64,000 nt of DNA from assembly GCF_000283155.1 (NCBI RefSeq), contig NW_004454193.1, positions 11,437,561-11,501,560 on the forward strand, given 5' to 3'. How positions within the stretch are numbered: position 1 is the stretch's first letter; each line of letters opens with the position of its first letter. Position numbers and translations under genes: made by a program. Shown here piece by piece: positions 45,298 to 55,066 of this stretch. The stretch comes from Ceratotherium simum simum (Eukaryota > Chordata > Mammalia > Perissodactyla > Rhinocerotidae). A model generated the notes under the pieces. The model worked only from the letters and a program-made list of their open reading frames with translations, did not search any database and was not told where the DNA came from.

Positions 45298-45489
45298 GGG
45301 GCCAGCCTGGTGGTGTGGGTAAGTTTGCGCACTCTGCTTCAGTGTCCAGGGTTTGCAGATTTGAATCCCAGGAGTGGATCTACACACCGCTCATCAAACT
45401 ATGCTGTGGCGGCGTCCCACATACAAAATAGAGGAAGACTGGCACAGATGTTAGCTCAGTGACAATCTTCCTCACTAAAAGAAAAAAAA
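45298..45489 (+). mobile_element. ERE SINE with perfect 14-bp TSD
   Basis: Head 'GGGGCCAGCCTGGTGGTGTG', 'CTCATCAAACTATGCTGTGG', tail 'TGTTAGCTCAGTGACAATCT' and A-rich end. TSD AAGATTAAGGCATC at 45284-45297 and 45490-45503, identical. Confidence 0.95.
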
Positions 45490-45725
45490 AAGATTAAGGC
45501 ATCTAGATTAGTTGCTGATGTAAATTCCTTAAATAACTGGATAAAGATAGGAAACTGCATATCATGTGGTATCCATTGTTCCAGAACCATCAGCTATGTG
45601 ATATACATTTAGTGTTGAGGGCAATGCTGCATATGTAAAGAGCAAAGAAGATAAATTAAAAAGATCACATAAATTATCATTTTTCTGTAGTAACTGAGCC
45701 TATTTAATCAGATAGGCAGGCTGAG

Positions 45726-46475
45726 TGGCATTTTCCACAGAAATACAAAAAAAAAATTCCTAAAATTTGTATGGAACTGCAAAAGACCCTGAATCGCTAA
45801 AGCAATCTTGAGCAAAAACAACAAAGATGGCAGCATCACACTTCCTGACTTTGAAATATATTACAAAGCTATAGTAATCAAAACAGTATCGTTCTGGCAT
45901 AAAAACAGACAAATAAACCAATGGAACAGAATAGAGAGTCCAGAATCAAATCCATGCACATACAATCAACTAATTTTCAACAGAGGTGACAAATTATATA
46001 CTGGAGAAAGGATGGTCTCTTCAATAGACATTGCTGAGAAAACTGGATATTCACATGCAAAAGAATAAAACTGGATCCTTATCTTATACCATATGCAAAA
46101 ATCATCTCAAATGGACTAAATTACACATAAGATCTGAAACTATAAAACTCCTAGAAGAAAACATAGAGGAAAAATTCCTTGACATGCGTCTCAGCAATGG
46201 TTTTTTGGATTCCATACCAAAAGCACAGGCAACAAAAGGAAAAATAAACAAATGGGACTACATCAGAATAAAAAGCTTCTACACAGCAAAGGAAACCATC
46301 AACAAAATGAAAAGGCAACCTACAGAATGGGAGAAAATATTTGCAAATCATGTATCAGGTAGGAGATTAAGACACAAAATATATAAGGAATTCATACAAC
46401 CCAATAGCAAAAAAACCAACAATCTGATTTAAAAATGGGCGGATGAACTAAATAAACATTTTTTTCCAATGTCAA
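45726..46475 (+). mobile_element. L1 ORF2 fragment (after the RT domain), frameshifted
   Basis: About 750 bp of L1 ORF2 from 'GGCATTTTCCACAG' and 'TAAAATTTGTATGGAACTGC' to 'AAAATGGGCGGATGAAC'. Two frames cover it: 45808-46068 ([20 protein letters not shown]) and 46031-46432 (NKWDYIRIKSFYTAKETINK), so one frameshift lies near 46030-46068. Neither the endonuclease, the RT catalytic part nor the 3'UTR is present. The best-preserved coding sequence in the window. Confidence 0.93.
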
Positions 46476-46594
46476 TATGGTGAATACTCTGACCTCTAAG
46501 TAGACTAAGTAGTCTGAATCAACACCCTTCCTTAAGTTGAATCTCTTTCTATAGCTTCCTCTTGAATAGTAAGATAAGAGGATGAACGTATAGT

Positions 46595-46800
46595 AAGTGT
46601 CAATTATGTTCCAACATTTTGTCTCTATTATCATACTAATCTTCAAAATAATTTTCAAGTGGGTATTATCTCTGTTTATAAATAAAGATGCTGAGACTTA
46701 GCAAGGTTAAATAATTCATCAAAGGTCACAGAGCTTGTAAAAGAGGAAGATGGGTATTCAATCTTGTCTGACTCTGATTCATGTTTCTTTCTACTGCATA
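46595..46800 (-). repeat. MIR SINE, antisense
   Basis: 'TATCTCTGTTTATAAATAAA', 'GATGCTGAGACTTAGCAAGG', 'AAAGGTCACAGAGCTTGTAA' and 'CTGACTCTGATTCATG' follow antisense MIR order. Confidence 0.8.
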
Positions 46801-47774
46801 ATTCTGCTTCTCAGTCATTCTGTGAAGTGGTCTTCTAAGAAAATCACCTTTGACAAAATCACCCCCTCTGTTTATTCAGAGCAGTCTCCTGCGAGTTATA
46901 GTTTAATAGAGAAAGTCCACACTTGTGCCACTTTGCCTGAATCAAGTTTATTAAAGTTCTTGAACTGAAGCTTGGGGGATGCCCTACTACTTTATACTGT
47001 CAAAGGGTCAGGAGCATTTAGAAACAAAATAAACAAAGGTTATGTACAAAATCAACCATTTAATATTTCTAAGCAGATATCTTATAAGAGAAAAAGACCT
47101 CTGATCTATGAAGGTGACTCAGCTTGTCCCCAGGTTAGAGACCTGCATTTCATAATTTCATACTTTTTTTTCTTTCTTGGGTCTTTTTATTTTTGGTTAT
47201 CTTTGACAAAATAATCCCACCATTTTATTTTTAATGAAAATCTGTTGATAAAATAAGTAAGCTTTTAAAAGTGATTAAGAGGTTTGGCAGTGTTACCTTA
47301 GCAAAATTTATAGAAAGTGTGCCAAATTTTTACTACTACTAACATAATAATAATAATAATAATAATAAATGATATAATGTTAATCATGAGTGAAAGACAG
47401 AAATAAGAACTTCCAAAAAATCTTCAGTGATTCTATGAGAGAAATAAATCCACAAAGTGGTATATCTGACAAATTAACATTATACAGTGAAGATTAGTAA
47501 ATTTAAGTACGAATGTTTCTACATTGTCATAACCACATTAGTAGCAATTCTGAATTCTGCAGGCCTAGGTCAAGGAAAGGTAAATATATTAATAACAAAT
47601 GTATACATTTTACATGACAGAAACAGGGGTTATATTCAAAATAGTGAACTATCAGTATCACGTGCACACTGACCACTCAGAAATGCTATAGACCATAAGC
47701 ATCAAGATTCTGGTTGAATATCAGAGGCATTTTCTTACATGAATTTATGAATTCCTGTATGAGTTCCTCTATGA
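46801..47774. other. unique DNA with a (TAA)n tract
   Basis: No interspersed repeat recognised; the (TAA)n is listed separately. Confidence 0.45.
47344..47369. repeat. (TAA)n microsatellite
   Basis: Eight to nine uninterrupted ATA/TAA units. Confidence 0.9.
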
Positions 47775-48060
47775 ATTTTTTTTATCAGCATTTAAAGTGT
47801 CTACTATGTATCAGACTCTACCAATTTTGAGAAATACAGTAATGCATACGAGTCTGTCCCTCAAATTGACATGGTCATAATCACCGATGAATATGAATTG
47901 CAGCACTTACAGATATAAGTGTATATTCCAGTTAGGCCTGAAAAGGCAGGAAAACCTCTATAGGAAAGATGACTATTAAGCTGACTTTTGAAAGATTACG
48001 AGTTTACCAAGCGGGACATGATGGAGGCAGGACCATCCTGTGGCAGAGGGATGCAGTGGT
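47775..48060 (-). repeat. L2 3' region, antisense
   Basis: 'GTGTCTACTATGTATCAGAC', 'AAATACAGTAATGCATACGA', 'AAGCTGACTTTTGAAAGATT' and 'GACCATCCTGTGGCAGAGGG' follow antisense L2 over about 280 bp. Confidence 0.7.
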
Positions 48061-48538
48061 AACACCACTCCAGTGAGAGAGCTCTGTTGTCCCTGGATGA
48101 CCCTGGACGGAAGCTGGTGCCATTCACTATTGGGGCCCAGGAATTAACTCTGAGGTTTCATTAGTTGGATATTAGCTTGGTTGATCCTTCACTCTTACAA
48201 CTTAGAAACATAAGAGGCAGGATATCACAGATATAAAGCTCAGGGCAGGGGTATTAGACTTGATGATCTCTTGGTTCTGCCTTCAGAGATTCTGATATGT
48301 GTGTCTGGACTGGGGCGGGTGACTCATTTTTAAAAAGCTCCTAAGGTCATAATGATGGATTTTATCAAGGGACCGTATTTTGAAAAACTCTGCAAACACC
48401 ATGGGATAAGAGCTTATAAATTATTTTGAGTTTTTTTTAAAGTACTCCACACACACCTTAACACAATCAGCCACACTAAGTAGATAAAAGCACAGTATTT
48501 CCGCTAGAGTATTTCAACACCACTTACCCCAGGTGGTT
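48061..48538. other. unique DNA, nothing recognised
   Basis: Possible further L2 at 48100-48135 ('GCTGGTGCCATTCACTATTG'). Otherwise nothing. Confidence 0.4.
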
Positions 48539-48550
48539 AAAAAGCTGATT

Positions 48551-48858
48551 TATTTATTTATTTATTTTTTTTGGTGAGGAAGATCAGCCCTGAGCTAACA
48601 TGCATGCTAATCCTCCTCTTTTTGCTGAGGAAGACCAGCTCTGAGCTAACATCTATTGTCAATCCTCCTCCTTTTTTTTTCTTCCCCAAAGCCCCAGTAG
48701 ATAGTTGTATGTCATAGCTGCACATCCCTCTAGTTGCTGTATGTGGGACGCCGCCTCAGCATGGCCGGAGAAGCGGTGTGTTCCTGCATGCTCGGGATCG
48801 AACCCAGGCCGCCGGTAGCGGAGCGCGCGCTCTTAATTGCTAAGCCACCGGGCAGCGC
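48551..48858 (-). mobile_element. long composite ERE SINE, antisense
   Basis: About 308 bp. It carries both tail types: two 'AGCTAACAT' modules and 'CCCAAAGCCCCAGTAGATAG', with a high-CpG head ('GCCGCCGGTAGCGGAGCGCG'). TSD AAAAAGCTGATT (48539-48550) and AAACAGCTGATT (48859-48870), 11 of 12. It appears to be the most complete ERE form in the window. Confidence 0.95.
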
Positions 48859-49059
48859 AAACAGCTGATTTTTATTTGTTTACTTTTACTCGATGTCTAT
48901 GCATCTTGGAGCAAAGAGTGTGTTTTATTTCTCTCTGCTTTCTCCACAGCCCCAAAGGCTTAACATATCACCATGTGTAATACATATGTAATGAAGGAAT
49001 GTTATGTTTTACGTCTGGCCTGTTGCTCCATCAAAACGGACAGAGAGCTAAGCTGGTAG

Positions 49060-49285
49060 CCTGAACCAATCAGCATGCGCTGCAAGTGGGTAGCAGTCAT
49101 CCATTGGCTGTGGTACAGATCAGTCAAGTCTTCTCAGCTGATGTGCTGAGACAAAGGCAAGCCCAAGAACGGGGCGGGGGGAGGTGGGGAGCTGGCTCCG
49201 TGGCAGAGATGTTACAAGGAAGTCTCAGCATTTACTTCCCGTTTGTCAGGACTAAAGATTGCAGATCATCAGAAGGTAGGTAGGA
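49060..49285 (+). promoter_or_regulatory. promoter-like patch with GC box and CCAAT motifs
   Basis: Within about 215 bp lie CCAAT (49066-49070, in AACCAATCAG), ATTGG (49103-49107), a GC box (GGGGCGGGGG, 49171-49180) and a good splice-donor word AAG|GTAGGT (cut after 49275). The patch is GC-richer than its neighbours. No downstream exon is recognised, and an LTR or chance cluster is equally possible. Confidence 0.3.
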
Positions 49286-49587
49286 TCAGGGGACCTGAAA
49301 AGCAACTGGAAATAATAGGTTTAAATGGTAGCTAAGAGCAGAAGGGTGTCAGATTTGCTGTGGGCAAATACTTGGGAGGGAAGATAGTCACGGAAATGAC
49401 GCAGAAGAGAGCCATTTGAAGGCAAGAAAGGATATCTTTATATAGAGGGAACCGGCCTTTCTCCAGGGCCCAGGGATTGGGATTAGTATCCAAGGAGGAG
49501 CATAGGATGTGGTGGAGTGCAACCATAAAGCTAGAAGCCTGCAGTAAGAGTCTGTGGCTCGATTTGGTCTCCTAGTCAGACGTGGTC
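49286..49587. other. unique DNA, nothing recognised
   Basis: No repeat recognised. A 64-codon minus-strand ORF (49332-49526) lacks any motif. Confidence 0.45.
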
Positions 49588-49600
49588 TAAACTACACTCA

Positions 49601-49802
49601 GGGCCGGCCCCGTGGCTTGGTGGTTAAGTGAGCGCGCTCCACTGCTGGCGACCTGGGTTCGGATCCCGGGCTCGCACCGACGCGCTGCTTCTCTGGCCAT
49701 GCTGAGGCCGCGTCCCACATACAGCAACTAGAAGGATGTGCAGCTGTGACACACAACTATCTACTGGGGCTTTGGGGGGAAAAAATAAATAAATAAAATC
49801 TT
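49601..49802 (+). mobile_element. young ERE SINE with perfect TSD and intact B box
   Basis: Head 'GGGCCGGCCCCGTGGCTTGG', RNA polymerase III B box GGTTCGGATCC (49656-49666), tail 'GGATGTGCAGCTGTGACACA' and 'CTACTGGGGCTTTGGGG', then (AAAT)n. TSD TAAACTACACTCA at 49588-49600 and 49803-49815, identical. Highest CpG retention of the fifteen copies by eye. Confidence 0.96.
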
Positions 49803-49815
49803 TAAACTACACTCA

Positions 49816-50354
49816 GAGCTGGAATAGTATTGACAAGTCTGAGAGTAGGCCGCGCTGAAGATGAGGTCATTCAAAATCTACTCTCTAAGTCTTCTCCCAC
49901 TAAGTCTCTCCTACTCCCTCCCTGCGTGTAGTAACACTACATACTTTAAAATTTTTCTTTTTTTACTTAGGATTTTCTAGTAAAGGCATCTCTTGCTCTA
50001 AAGTAATTCATCCCTCTGGAGAGATTGGAAGGAAAAGGGAGAAGATTCGTAGCACAGGTCTTAACTCAAACAATCTTGTGTAAATGCAGTGAGTCAGAAG
50101 TCTGTGGCTCCCAATGATTTCTGGAAATTCACTGTATTTTTTGCGGGGAGTAGGGGGGCTATTTATTTCAGCATTACTGTTTAAACAATCTTTTTTCACA
50201 CAAAATAAATCATCATGAGGAATTGCTAATTAGTTAATGAAGGATATTCATCATTAAATTTTTCAACTTGAAATTAATCAGAAAGTGATCCACACTGGAA
50301 AACAGGTCCCTGCAATCTGCTGTTTCAGATTTGGGGACATAGACAATGGGGTGT
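49816..50354. other. unique DNA, homeodomain-like word cluster at 50200-50290
   Basis: No repeat recognised. 'GCTAATTAGTTAATGAAGG', 'CATCATTAAATTT' and 'GAAATTAATCAG' cluster in 90 bp. This could be a regulatory element or plain AT-richness. Confidence 0.35.
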
Positions 50355-50615
50355 AGGGGGAAGACACCGTGGTTAAGTTTGCAGGACTAGGTTTGAATCC
50401 AGGCTTCAACCACTTACGAGCTGTGTGAATGAGCTAGTTGCCCAACTTTGTGTACCTGTACTTAATGTGAATGTTATTTATTAATTAGGATAATAACTCC
50501 TAGCTTGTGAGACCTAAAGTAGTTAATCTGCATAGAGCATTTGGATTGATGCCTAGCACAGAGTAAGTGTACACAATGAATTCCCAGTAAGGGTAGCTCT
50601 AATTATTACTTTAAG
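50355..50615 (+). repeat. MIR SINE, sense, near full length
   Basis: 'ACACCGTGGTTAAGTTTGCA', 'AACCACTTACGAGCTGTGTG', 'AATTAGGATAATAACTCCTA' and 'GATGCCTAGCACAGAGTAAG' cover the element from its tRNA-like head to its 3' end. Confidence 0.88.
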
Positions 50616-50789
50616 AAATTAATGGCTTAGTTCTTTCCAGGCACTGGTCTTTTTCAAGCATGGCTATGACTGCATTCTACTTCTGCCTAGTCACCAGTCA
50701 GTACGGTCAAAAATGTTACATGGTGCTAGAAGTTCCAAGCACCAGGAATAGAGAAAACAGAGGCAATATAATTTAGCTGAATAAATTAG

Positions 50790-50930
50790 CTTCTCTGGCC
50801 TGCTAAAGGGCAAGTCCCTCCTCTACCATTTGCTTTATTCTCCACATCATAAAATGAGGATCATAATAGCCCTTCTTCATTACGGATTTGTAGGGATGAT
50901 TAAATGAGATAATGAATGTTGGTGCTTACT
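50790..50930 (+). repeat. MIR SINE, sense
   Basis: 'CACATCATAAAATGAGGATC', 'ATAATAGCCCTTCTTCATTA' and 'GGGATGATTAAATGAGATAA' follow the MIR core. Confidence 0.75.
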
Positions 50931-50934
50931 GCTG

Positions 50935-51125
50935 GATTACGTACTTTGCATTCATTCTGTCATTTAATCACCAACTACCTGAGCTAGGCATTGCTTGTAT
51001 CCCCATTTTAAAGATGTAAATGCTGTGGCTCAAAGTGATTTTGCAAGTTCCTCAGTGCCACACATCTAATAAACAGCAGGATTCCAACAAAAGCCTGCCT
51101 TAGTCCAAATAAATCCCGTGCTCGT
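50935..51125 (-). repeat. MIR SINE, antisense
   Basis: 'GTCATTTAATCACCAACTAC', 'CTTGTATCCCCATTTTAAAG' and 'CACACATCTAATAAACAGCA' follow antisense MIR. It abuts the preceding sense MIR tail to tail, so the two could pair. Confidence 0.75.
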
Positions 51126-51169
51126 AACAATGACCTTGAATTACATCCAAATGTTAGGGCACTCAAAGC

Positions 51170-51300
51170 CTCTGGGGGGAGAATCAGCTGGTCTAATCCC
51201 CTTTTGTTACAGATCTGGAAACAGGTTCAGACTGACACTAGGTCATGCAATAAAGTGGGTAGCTGTCTCATCATAGCAGATCAAGTGCTAGGTCTAGGTT
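51170..51300 (-). repeat. MIR-type remnant, antisense
   Basis: 'CTGGTCTAATCCCCTTTTGT', 'TACAGATCTGGAAACAGGTT' and 'AGGTCATGCAATAAAGTGG' follow the SINE core. Confidence 0.55.
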
Positions 51301-51789
51301 GGCTTGTCCTTTGATCTGAAAAGGTGGATGATAACCTTATTGAGAGGATGGATCCATCTTTCCCAGTAGGGCCATCCAAGAGAAGTTCAGGATCCTCAGT
51401 CCTTAAAAACACAGCTCGCCATGAAGTTCTGAGAGAATCATTCACATGGCAGGTGCTCCAGGCCACTCATTTCATGAGTGCTTATTAGAACTGTGCATTT
51501 TTAAACACTTGATTCAAGTATCAGCATCTTAACATAGGCACTCTAAAAGGAGAGGTGCTTATTTTTGTAATAGTCAACACTAGAGGACTATTGCTAGGTG
51601 CAAGTACAACTAGACAGTCCTTAAAGAAAGGAGGAGTGATTTTTTTTTTACATGGACAGGGGTTGTGTAATTCTCCTGTTTGATATCCCTAACAGTTTAG
51701 CCACATAGAGACCCAGAAACTCTTGCTTGCTCTATCATATTTGGGTCTTGGTTATTTAGCAAAGTTTAATGATTATTAATGTCGGATGT
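51301..51789. other. unique DNA, nothing recognised
   Basis: A 61-codon minus-strand ORF (51281-51466) has no motif. Confidence 0.45.
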
Positions 51790-52025
51790 AGAACCATGTT
51801 GTTAGCCTTAAGTCTCAGATTCCTCAGTTTAGAACTGTGTCAACTTGGGCAAGATGTTGAACTTTTTGGTGCCTCCACATCCTCATCTGGTAAATGGACC
51901 AGTTATTGGTACCAACACCATAGGACTATGTGAGGATCACATGAATGATTATCCACAAAATGCTCACAACAGCGCCTGACATGTAGCAAGTACTCAATTA
52001 ATGTTCACTTTTATTATTAAGTCTC
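51790..52025 (+). repeat. MIR SINE, sense
   Basis: 'GTGTCAACTTGGGCAAGATG', 'ACATCCTCATCTGGTAAATG', 'CTATGTGAGGATCACATGAA' and 'CAGCGCCTGACATGTAGCAA' follow MIR order, ending in 'TTATTATT'. Confidence 0.85.
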
Positions 52026-52149
52026 AGCAACCCTAGAATGTCTTAATTTCATATAATGCTGATGTACAAACATTAAGATGTAAATATAAAAATATACAAA
52101 CACTTTTGTTTTTAGATGCTAGGCATATTGAAAAAAAGAGATTGCCTTC

Positions 52150-52360
52150 CAATCGTTTACATTTGAGCAAGAAAGGCAGATAAATAAACAAATAATTACA
52201 TCACCACATACATCCCCTGAGAGAGATTCAACAGAATGTTATTTGGAATGAAGGAGCAAAAGCGGTCTCTTTGAGGGAGTTTGGAAAGGATTCCTGGAGG
52301 GTGTAACATATGAGCTATGTGTGCTGGAAAAGTGGAACAAATAGAAAGGCAGTTTAAGAA
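52150..52360 (-). repeat. L2 remnant, antisense
   Basis: 'AGATAAATAAACAAATAATT', 'AAGGATTCCTGGAGGGTGTA' and 'GAACAAATAGAAAGGCAGTT' follow antisense L2. Confidence 0.55.
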
Positions 52361-52589
52361 AATCAAAGGCAAAAAGACATCAAAAAATGTCTGGTGTGTT
52401 TGTTGAATGTATATTTGATATAATTAGAGGGTGGGAGGAGGGCTTGAGAGTGTGAACATGGGCTGCAGAAGTAGCCTGGGACCAGTGAGGAGACCTGGGC
52501 CTCACCATAGATATACACTGTCTCTCATGAAGTTTCTCTGAGGTACATAGTAGGAGTTCTCGTGACAGCACTCTATTGCTTCTCCATTG

Positions 52590-52765
52590 AGCTAGATAAG
52601 CTTGTTCTTGAATTCTTGTTCTGTCACTTCCCAACTATGGGCAAATTACACACTCTTTCTGCCTCAACACTCATCTGCAAAATGAGGATGGTGAAAAATA
52701 GTACCTAATTCAAAGGGTTTTGTGAGAATTTAATGAAATAAAAATTCATGTAAATCCAGGGGACA
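52590..52765 (+). repeat. MIR SINE, sense
   Basis: 'TCTGTCACTTCCCAACTATG', 'CTCATCTGCAAAATGAGGAT' and 'AAAGGGTTTTGTGAGAATTT' follow MIR order. An antisense MIR scrap may follow at 52795-52910. Confidence 0.8.
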
Positions 52766-52937
52766 TAGTGCTCTTATGTATTAGTGATTTTGAATATAAC
52801 TCCAGTTTTCCCAGTGACAAAACCAAGGACATGTAACTCAGAAGTGTTAAAGTCAAGATGGAACCAAGAACCAACGCCCAAATCCATGATATTATTTTGC
52901 CACAAGCTGCCCTTTTAAAAAAAAAAAAAATGTGCTC

Positions 52938-52962
52938 TGTGTGTGTGTGTGTGTGTATGTGT
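52938..52962. repeat. (TG)n microsatellite
   Basis: About eleven TG units with one A, preceded by an A-run at 52918-52930. Confidence 0.9.
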
Positions 52963-53487
52963 TTTTCAAATGAAGAGACATTAACCTTTCCCCAGAGTCT
53001 GGCTAGGAATCTGATTATTTTTCCTCTGGAGCAATTTCTAGTGTTATCATGACCCATTCAGTGAATAGCATTTGGCCACTTCAGAAGCATTTTCCCACTT
53101 CCATGTAAATGATATGATTAGATGTGAAAGGTAATCTTGAGTGCTGCCATGTTATGACATTAAAATAGTAATTCAATTGTTAGCAACCCCTCACAAATAA
53201 CTATTCAATTCACTTGTGTTTAATACCTGGGTGTCCTTCTAGGCCTTTCCTTTTTGAAACACAAAGCAGTATTGATTTCTCTTCATAACTAACTAAAAAG
53301 TGCTTTGAGCACTTTTATCATTTCATTATCCAGCAGTAAATAAGGTAAATAACCTGCAAAAATGAAAAAGAAGTCGATGGCTTACTTTTATCCTTTTCCC
53401 CGCAAAACTCAAATGCAGACATGAGTGACTTTTTGATGGATTTGATTGTCTTTATATTTGAAGACTTCTTGGCAATCTTCATGAAAG
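52963..53487. other. unique DNA, nothing recognised
   Basis: No repeat or ORF of note. Confidence 0.45.
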
Positions 53488-54020
53488 GCAGCTTGGTGTG
53501 GTGAAAAGCTGTGAGCATAGAAATGTAAGCCCCAGTATACTAGTCAGCTTGGACTGCCTTAACAGATTACCACAGACTGGGTGGCTTAAACAATAGAAAT
53601 TTATTTTCTCATAGTTCTGGAGACTGGAAGTCCGAAATCAATGCACAAACAGGCTTGGTTTCTGGGGAGGTACTTCTTGCTGGCTTCAGATGGCCGCCTT
53701 CTCATGGTGTCCTTATATGGTCTTTTCTTTGTGTGCAAGATTCCTGGTTGTCTCCCTCTTCTTGTAAGGACACCAGTCCTATTGGATTAGGACTTCCCCC
53801 TTATGACCACGTTTGACTTTCTTTTAAGGCCCTGTCTTCAAATACAGTCACCTTAGGGGTTAGGGCTTCCATATGTTGATTTTGGGGTGGGAGGGAACAA
53901 ACTTCAGTCTATAACACCCAGTTTGAGAACCAACTCTGCCACTTACTGGCCGTGTAACCTTCAGGAAGGTATTGGTCTCCCTCTTTGCACCTCTGATTTC
54001 TCAAATATAAAGGAGCCAGC
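53488..54020 (+). repeat. MIR SINE (sense), split by an LTR
   Basis: Left piece (53488-53535): 'GCAGCTTGGTGTGGTGAAAA'. Right piece (53922-54020): 'CAACTCTGCCACTTACTGGC', 'TTTGCACCTCTGATTTCTCA'. Joined, they form the head and core of one MIR. Confidence 0.8.
53536..53916 (+). mobile_element. solo MLT1-type (MaLR) LTR with 5-bp TSD
   Basis: 381 bp. 'TTACCACAGACTGGGTGGCT', 'ATTTATTTTCTCATAGTTCT', 'AGGACACCAGTCCTATTGGA', 'TTCAAATACAGTCACCTTAG' and terminal 'CTATAACA' match the mammalian MaLR LTR pattern. Flanked by CCCAG at 53531-53535 and 53917-53921, the 5-bp duplication typical of this class. Starts TA rather than TG. No internal region, so a solo LTR. Confidence 0.9.
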
Positions 54021-54708
54021 CTACAGCTGTAAACAGAGAAGCATTTCCTCCTGAAATGAGTTTGGAAGAGGTCTGGAAACTAGCTTCTTACCCTCCTTTT
54101 CCCTCCAGGGAGCCAGGATTCTGTGAAACAGAGTTGACAACTTTTGGATATGATCTGAGAAGCTTCTGCCGTTCTTGCCTTCATGGATTGCGGGAAGAAC
54201 TTCATTTGTCCATTATGACATAAATGAAAAACTCAGCTTTTTGGTTTCATCTTAGCCTTGTGCGCTTGCCTTAACCTGCTTTCTCTGACTGGAGTTCCCT
54301 CATACACCTGACTGTCAAAGACCTGCATGATTTTCTGATGCCCAGAACAGTCTTCCTCACAATACACTTGCCAGAGACCTCCACTCAGAATCCTTCTCTC
54401 TCCCTCTGTGCCACTGCACTAGCACTTTTCGTCACCTGCTTTGTGATAAAGATATACAAATGGAATGTTCTTGTGCACTGATTTGAAGCTAGTGGAGGGC
54501 AAAGAGTCCACATTCAGCTCTGAATCCAAAATGCATACCTCAGCTTGCTGACACACAGTGTGCCTGGGAGTATGAGTTGGAGTGGGGTGTGGAAAGGGGA
54601 CTCCAGCCACCCAGAAGCCCTTTCCTTCTCCTGTTGTACGAGAAAGAAGTCACACTGACTGTTACTAGCTCTTTCTCAAAAAATGTCCCGTTAGTGTTTG
54701 GCGATATC
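54021..54708. other. unique DNA, nothing recognised
   Basis: Moderate GC. No repeat recognised. Confidence 0.45.
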
Positions 54709-54723
54709 TTGGACTATGCTTTT

Positions 54724-54914
54724 TTATTTTTTGGTGAGGAAGATGGTCCCTGAGCTAATATCTGTGCCAATCTTCCTCTACTTTGTGTATGGGATGCCGC
54801 CACAGCATGGCTTGATGAGCAGTGCTTAGGTCCGTGCCCGGGATCCCAACCTGTGAACCCCAGGGCCACAAGCAGAGTGTGTGAACTTAACCACTACATC
54901 ACCAGGCCAGCCCC
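54724..54914 (-). mobile_element. ERE SINE with 15-bp TSD
   Basis: 'GGTGAGGAAGATGGTCCCTG', 'GGGATGCCGCCACAGCATGG', head 'CACCAGGCCAGCCCC'. TSD TTGGACTATGCTTTT at 54709-54723 and 54915-54929, identical. Confidence 0.95.
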
Positions 54915-54949
54915 TTGGACTATGCTTTTAAGACCACAGGAAATACTCT

Positions 54950-55066
54950 GGCATGCTGCTTCCGTGATTTTCCCCTTCTTGCATACTAAGAAGTGAACCT
55001 GCCACAGTTGCGTAAATGCTAGCAGAAGACACAAGGCTCCTGGATCAGAGTCCAAGATCTTTATTA
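54950..55066. other. left part of an unclassified unit split by Tigger
   Basis: 'CACAAGGCTCCTGGATCAGA', 'GTCCAAGATCTTTATTA' appears to continue across the Tigger element into 'CACTCACAGCACAGCAGGCT' at 55715. The reconnected sequence has an LTR-like feel but I cannot name it. Confidence 0.35.

Noticed and set aside
46031..46432. 133-codon ORF, the longest in the window
   Set aside because: Its protein is L1 ORF2 sequence from a truncated, frameshifted L1 and not a host gene.
49086..49283. 65-codon ORF across the promoter-like patch
   Set aside because: Its first codon is GTG, not ATG, so it is not a credible eukaryotic start.
49656..49666. B-box motif considered as evidence of a functional tRNA gene
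   Set aside because: It lies in an ERE SINE with TSDs and a poly(A)-type tail. There is no complete cloverleaf.
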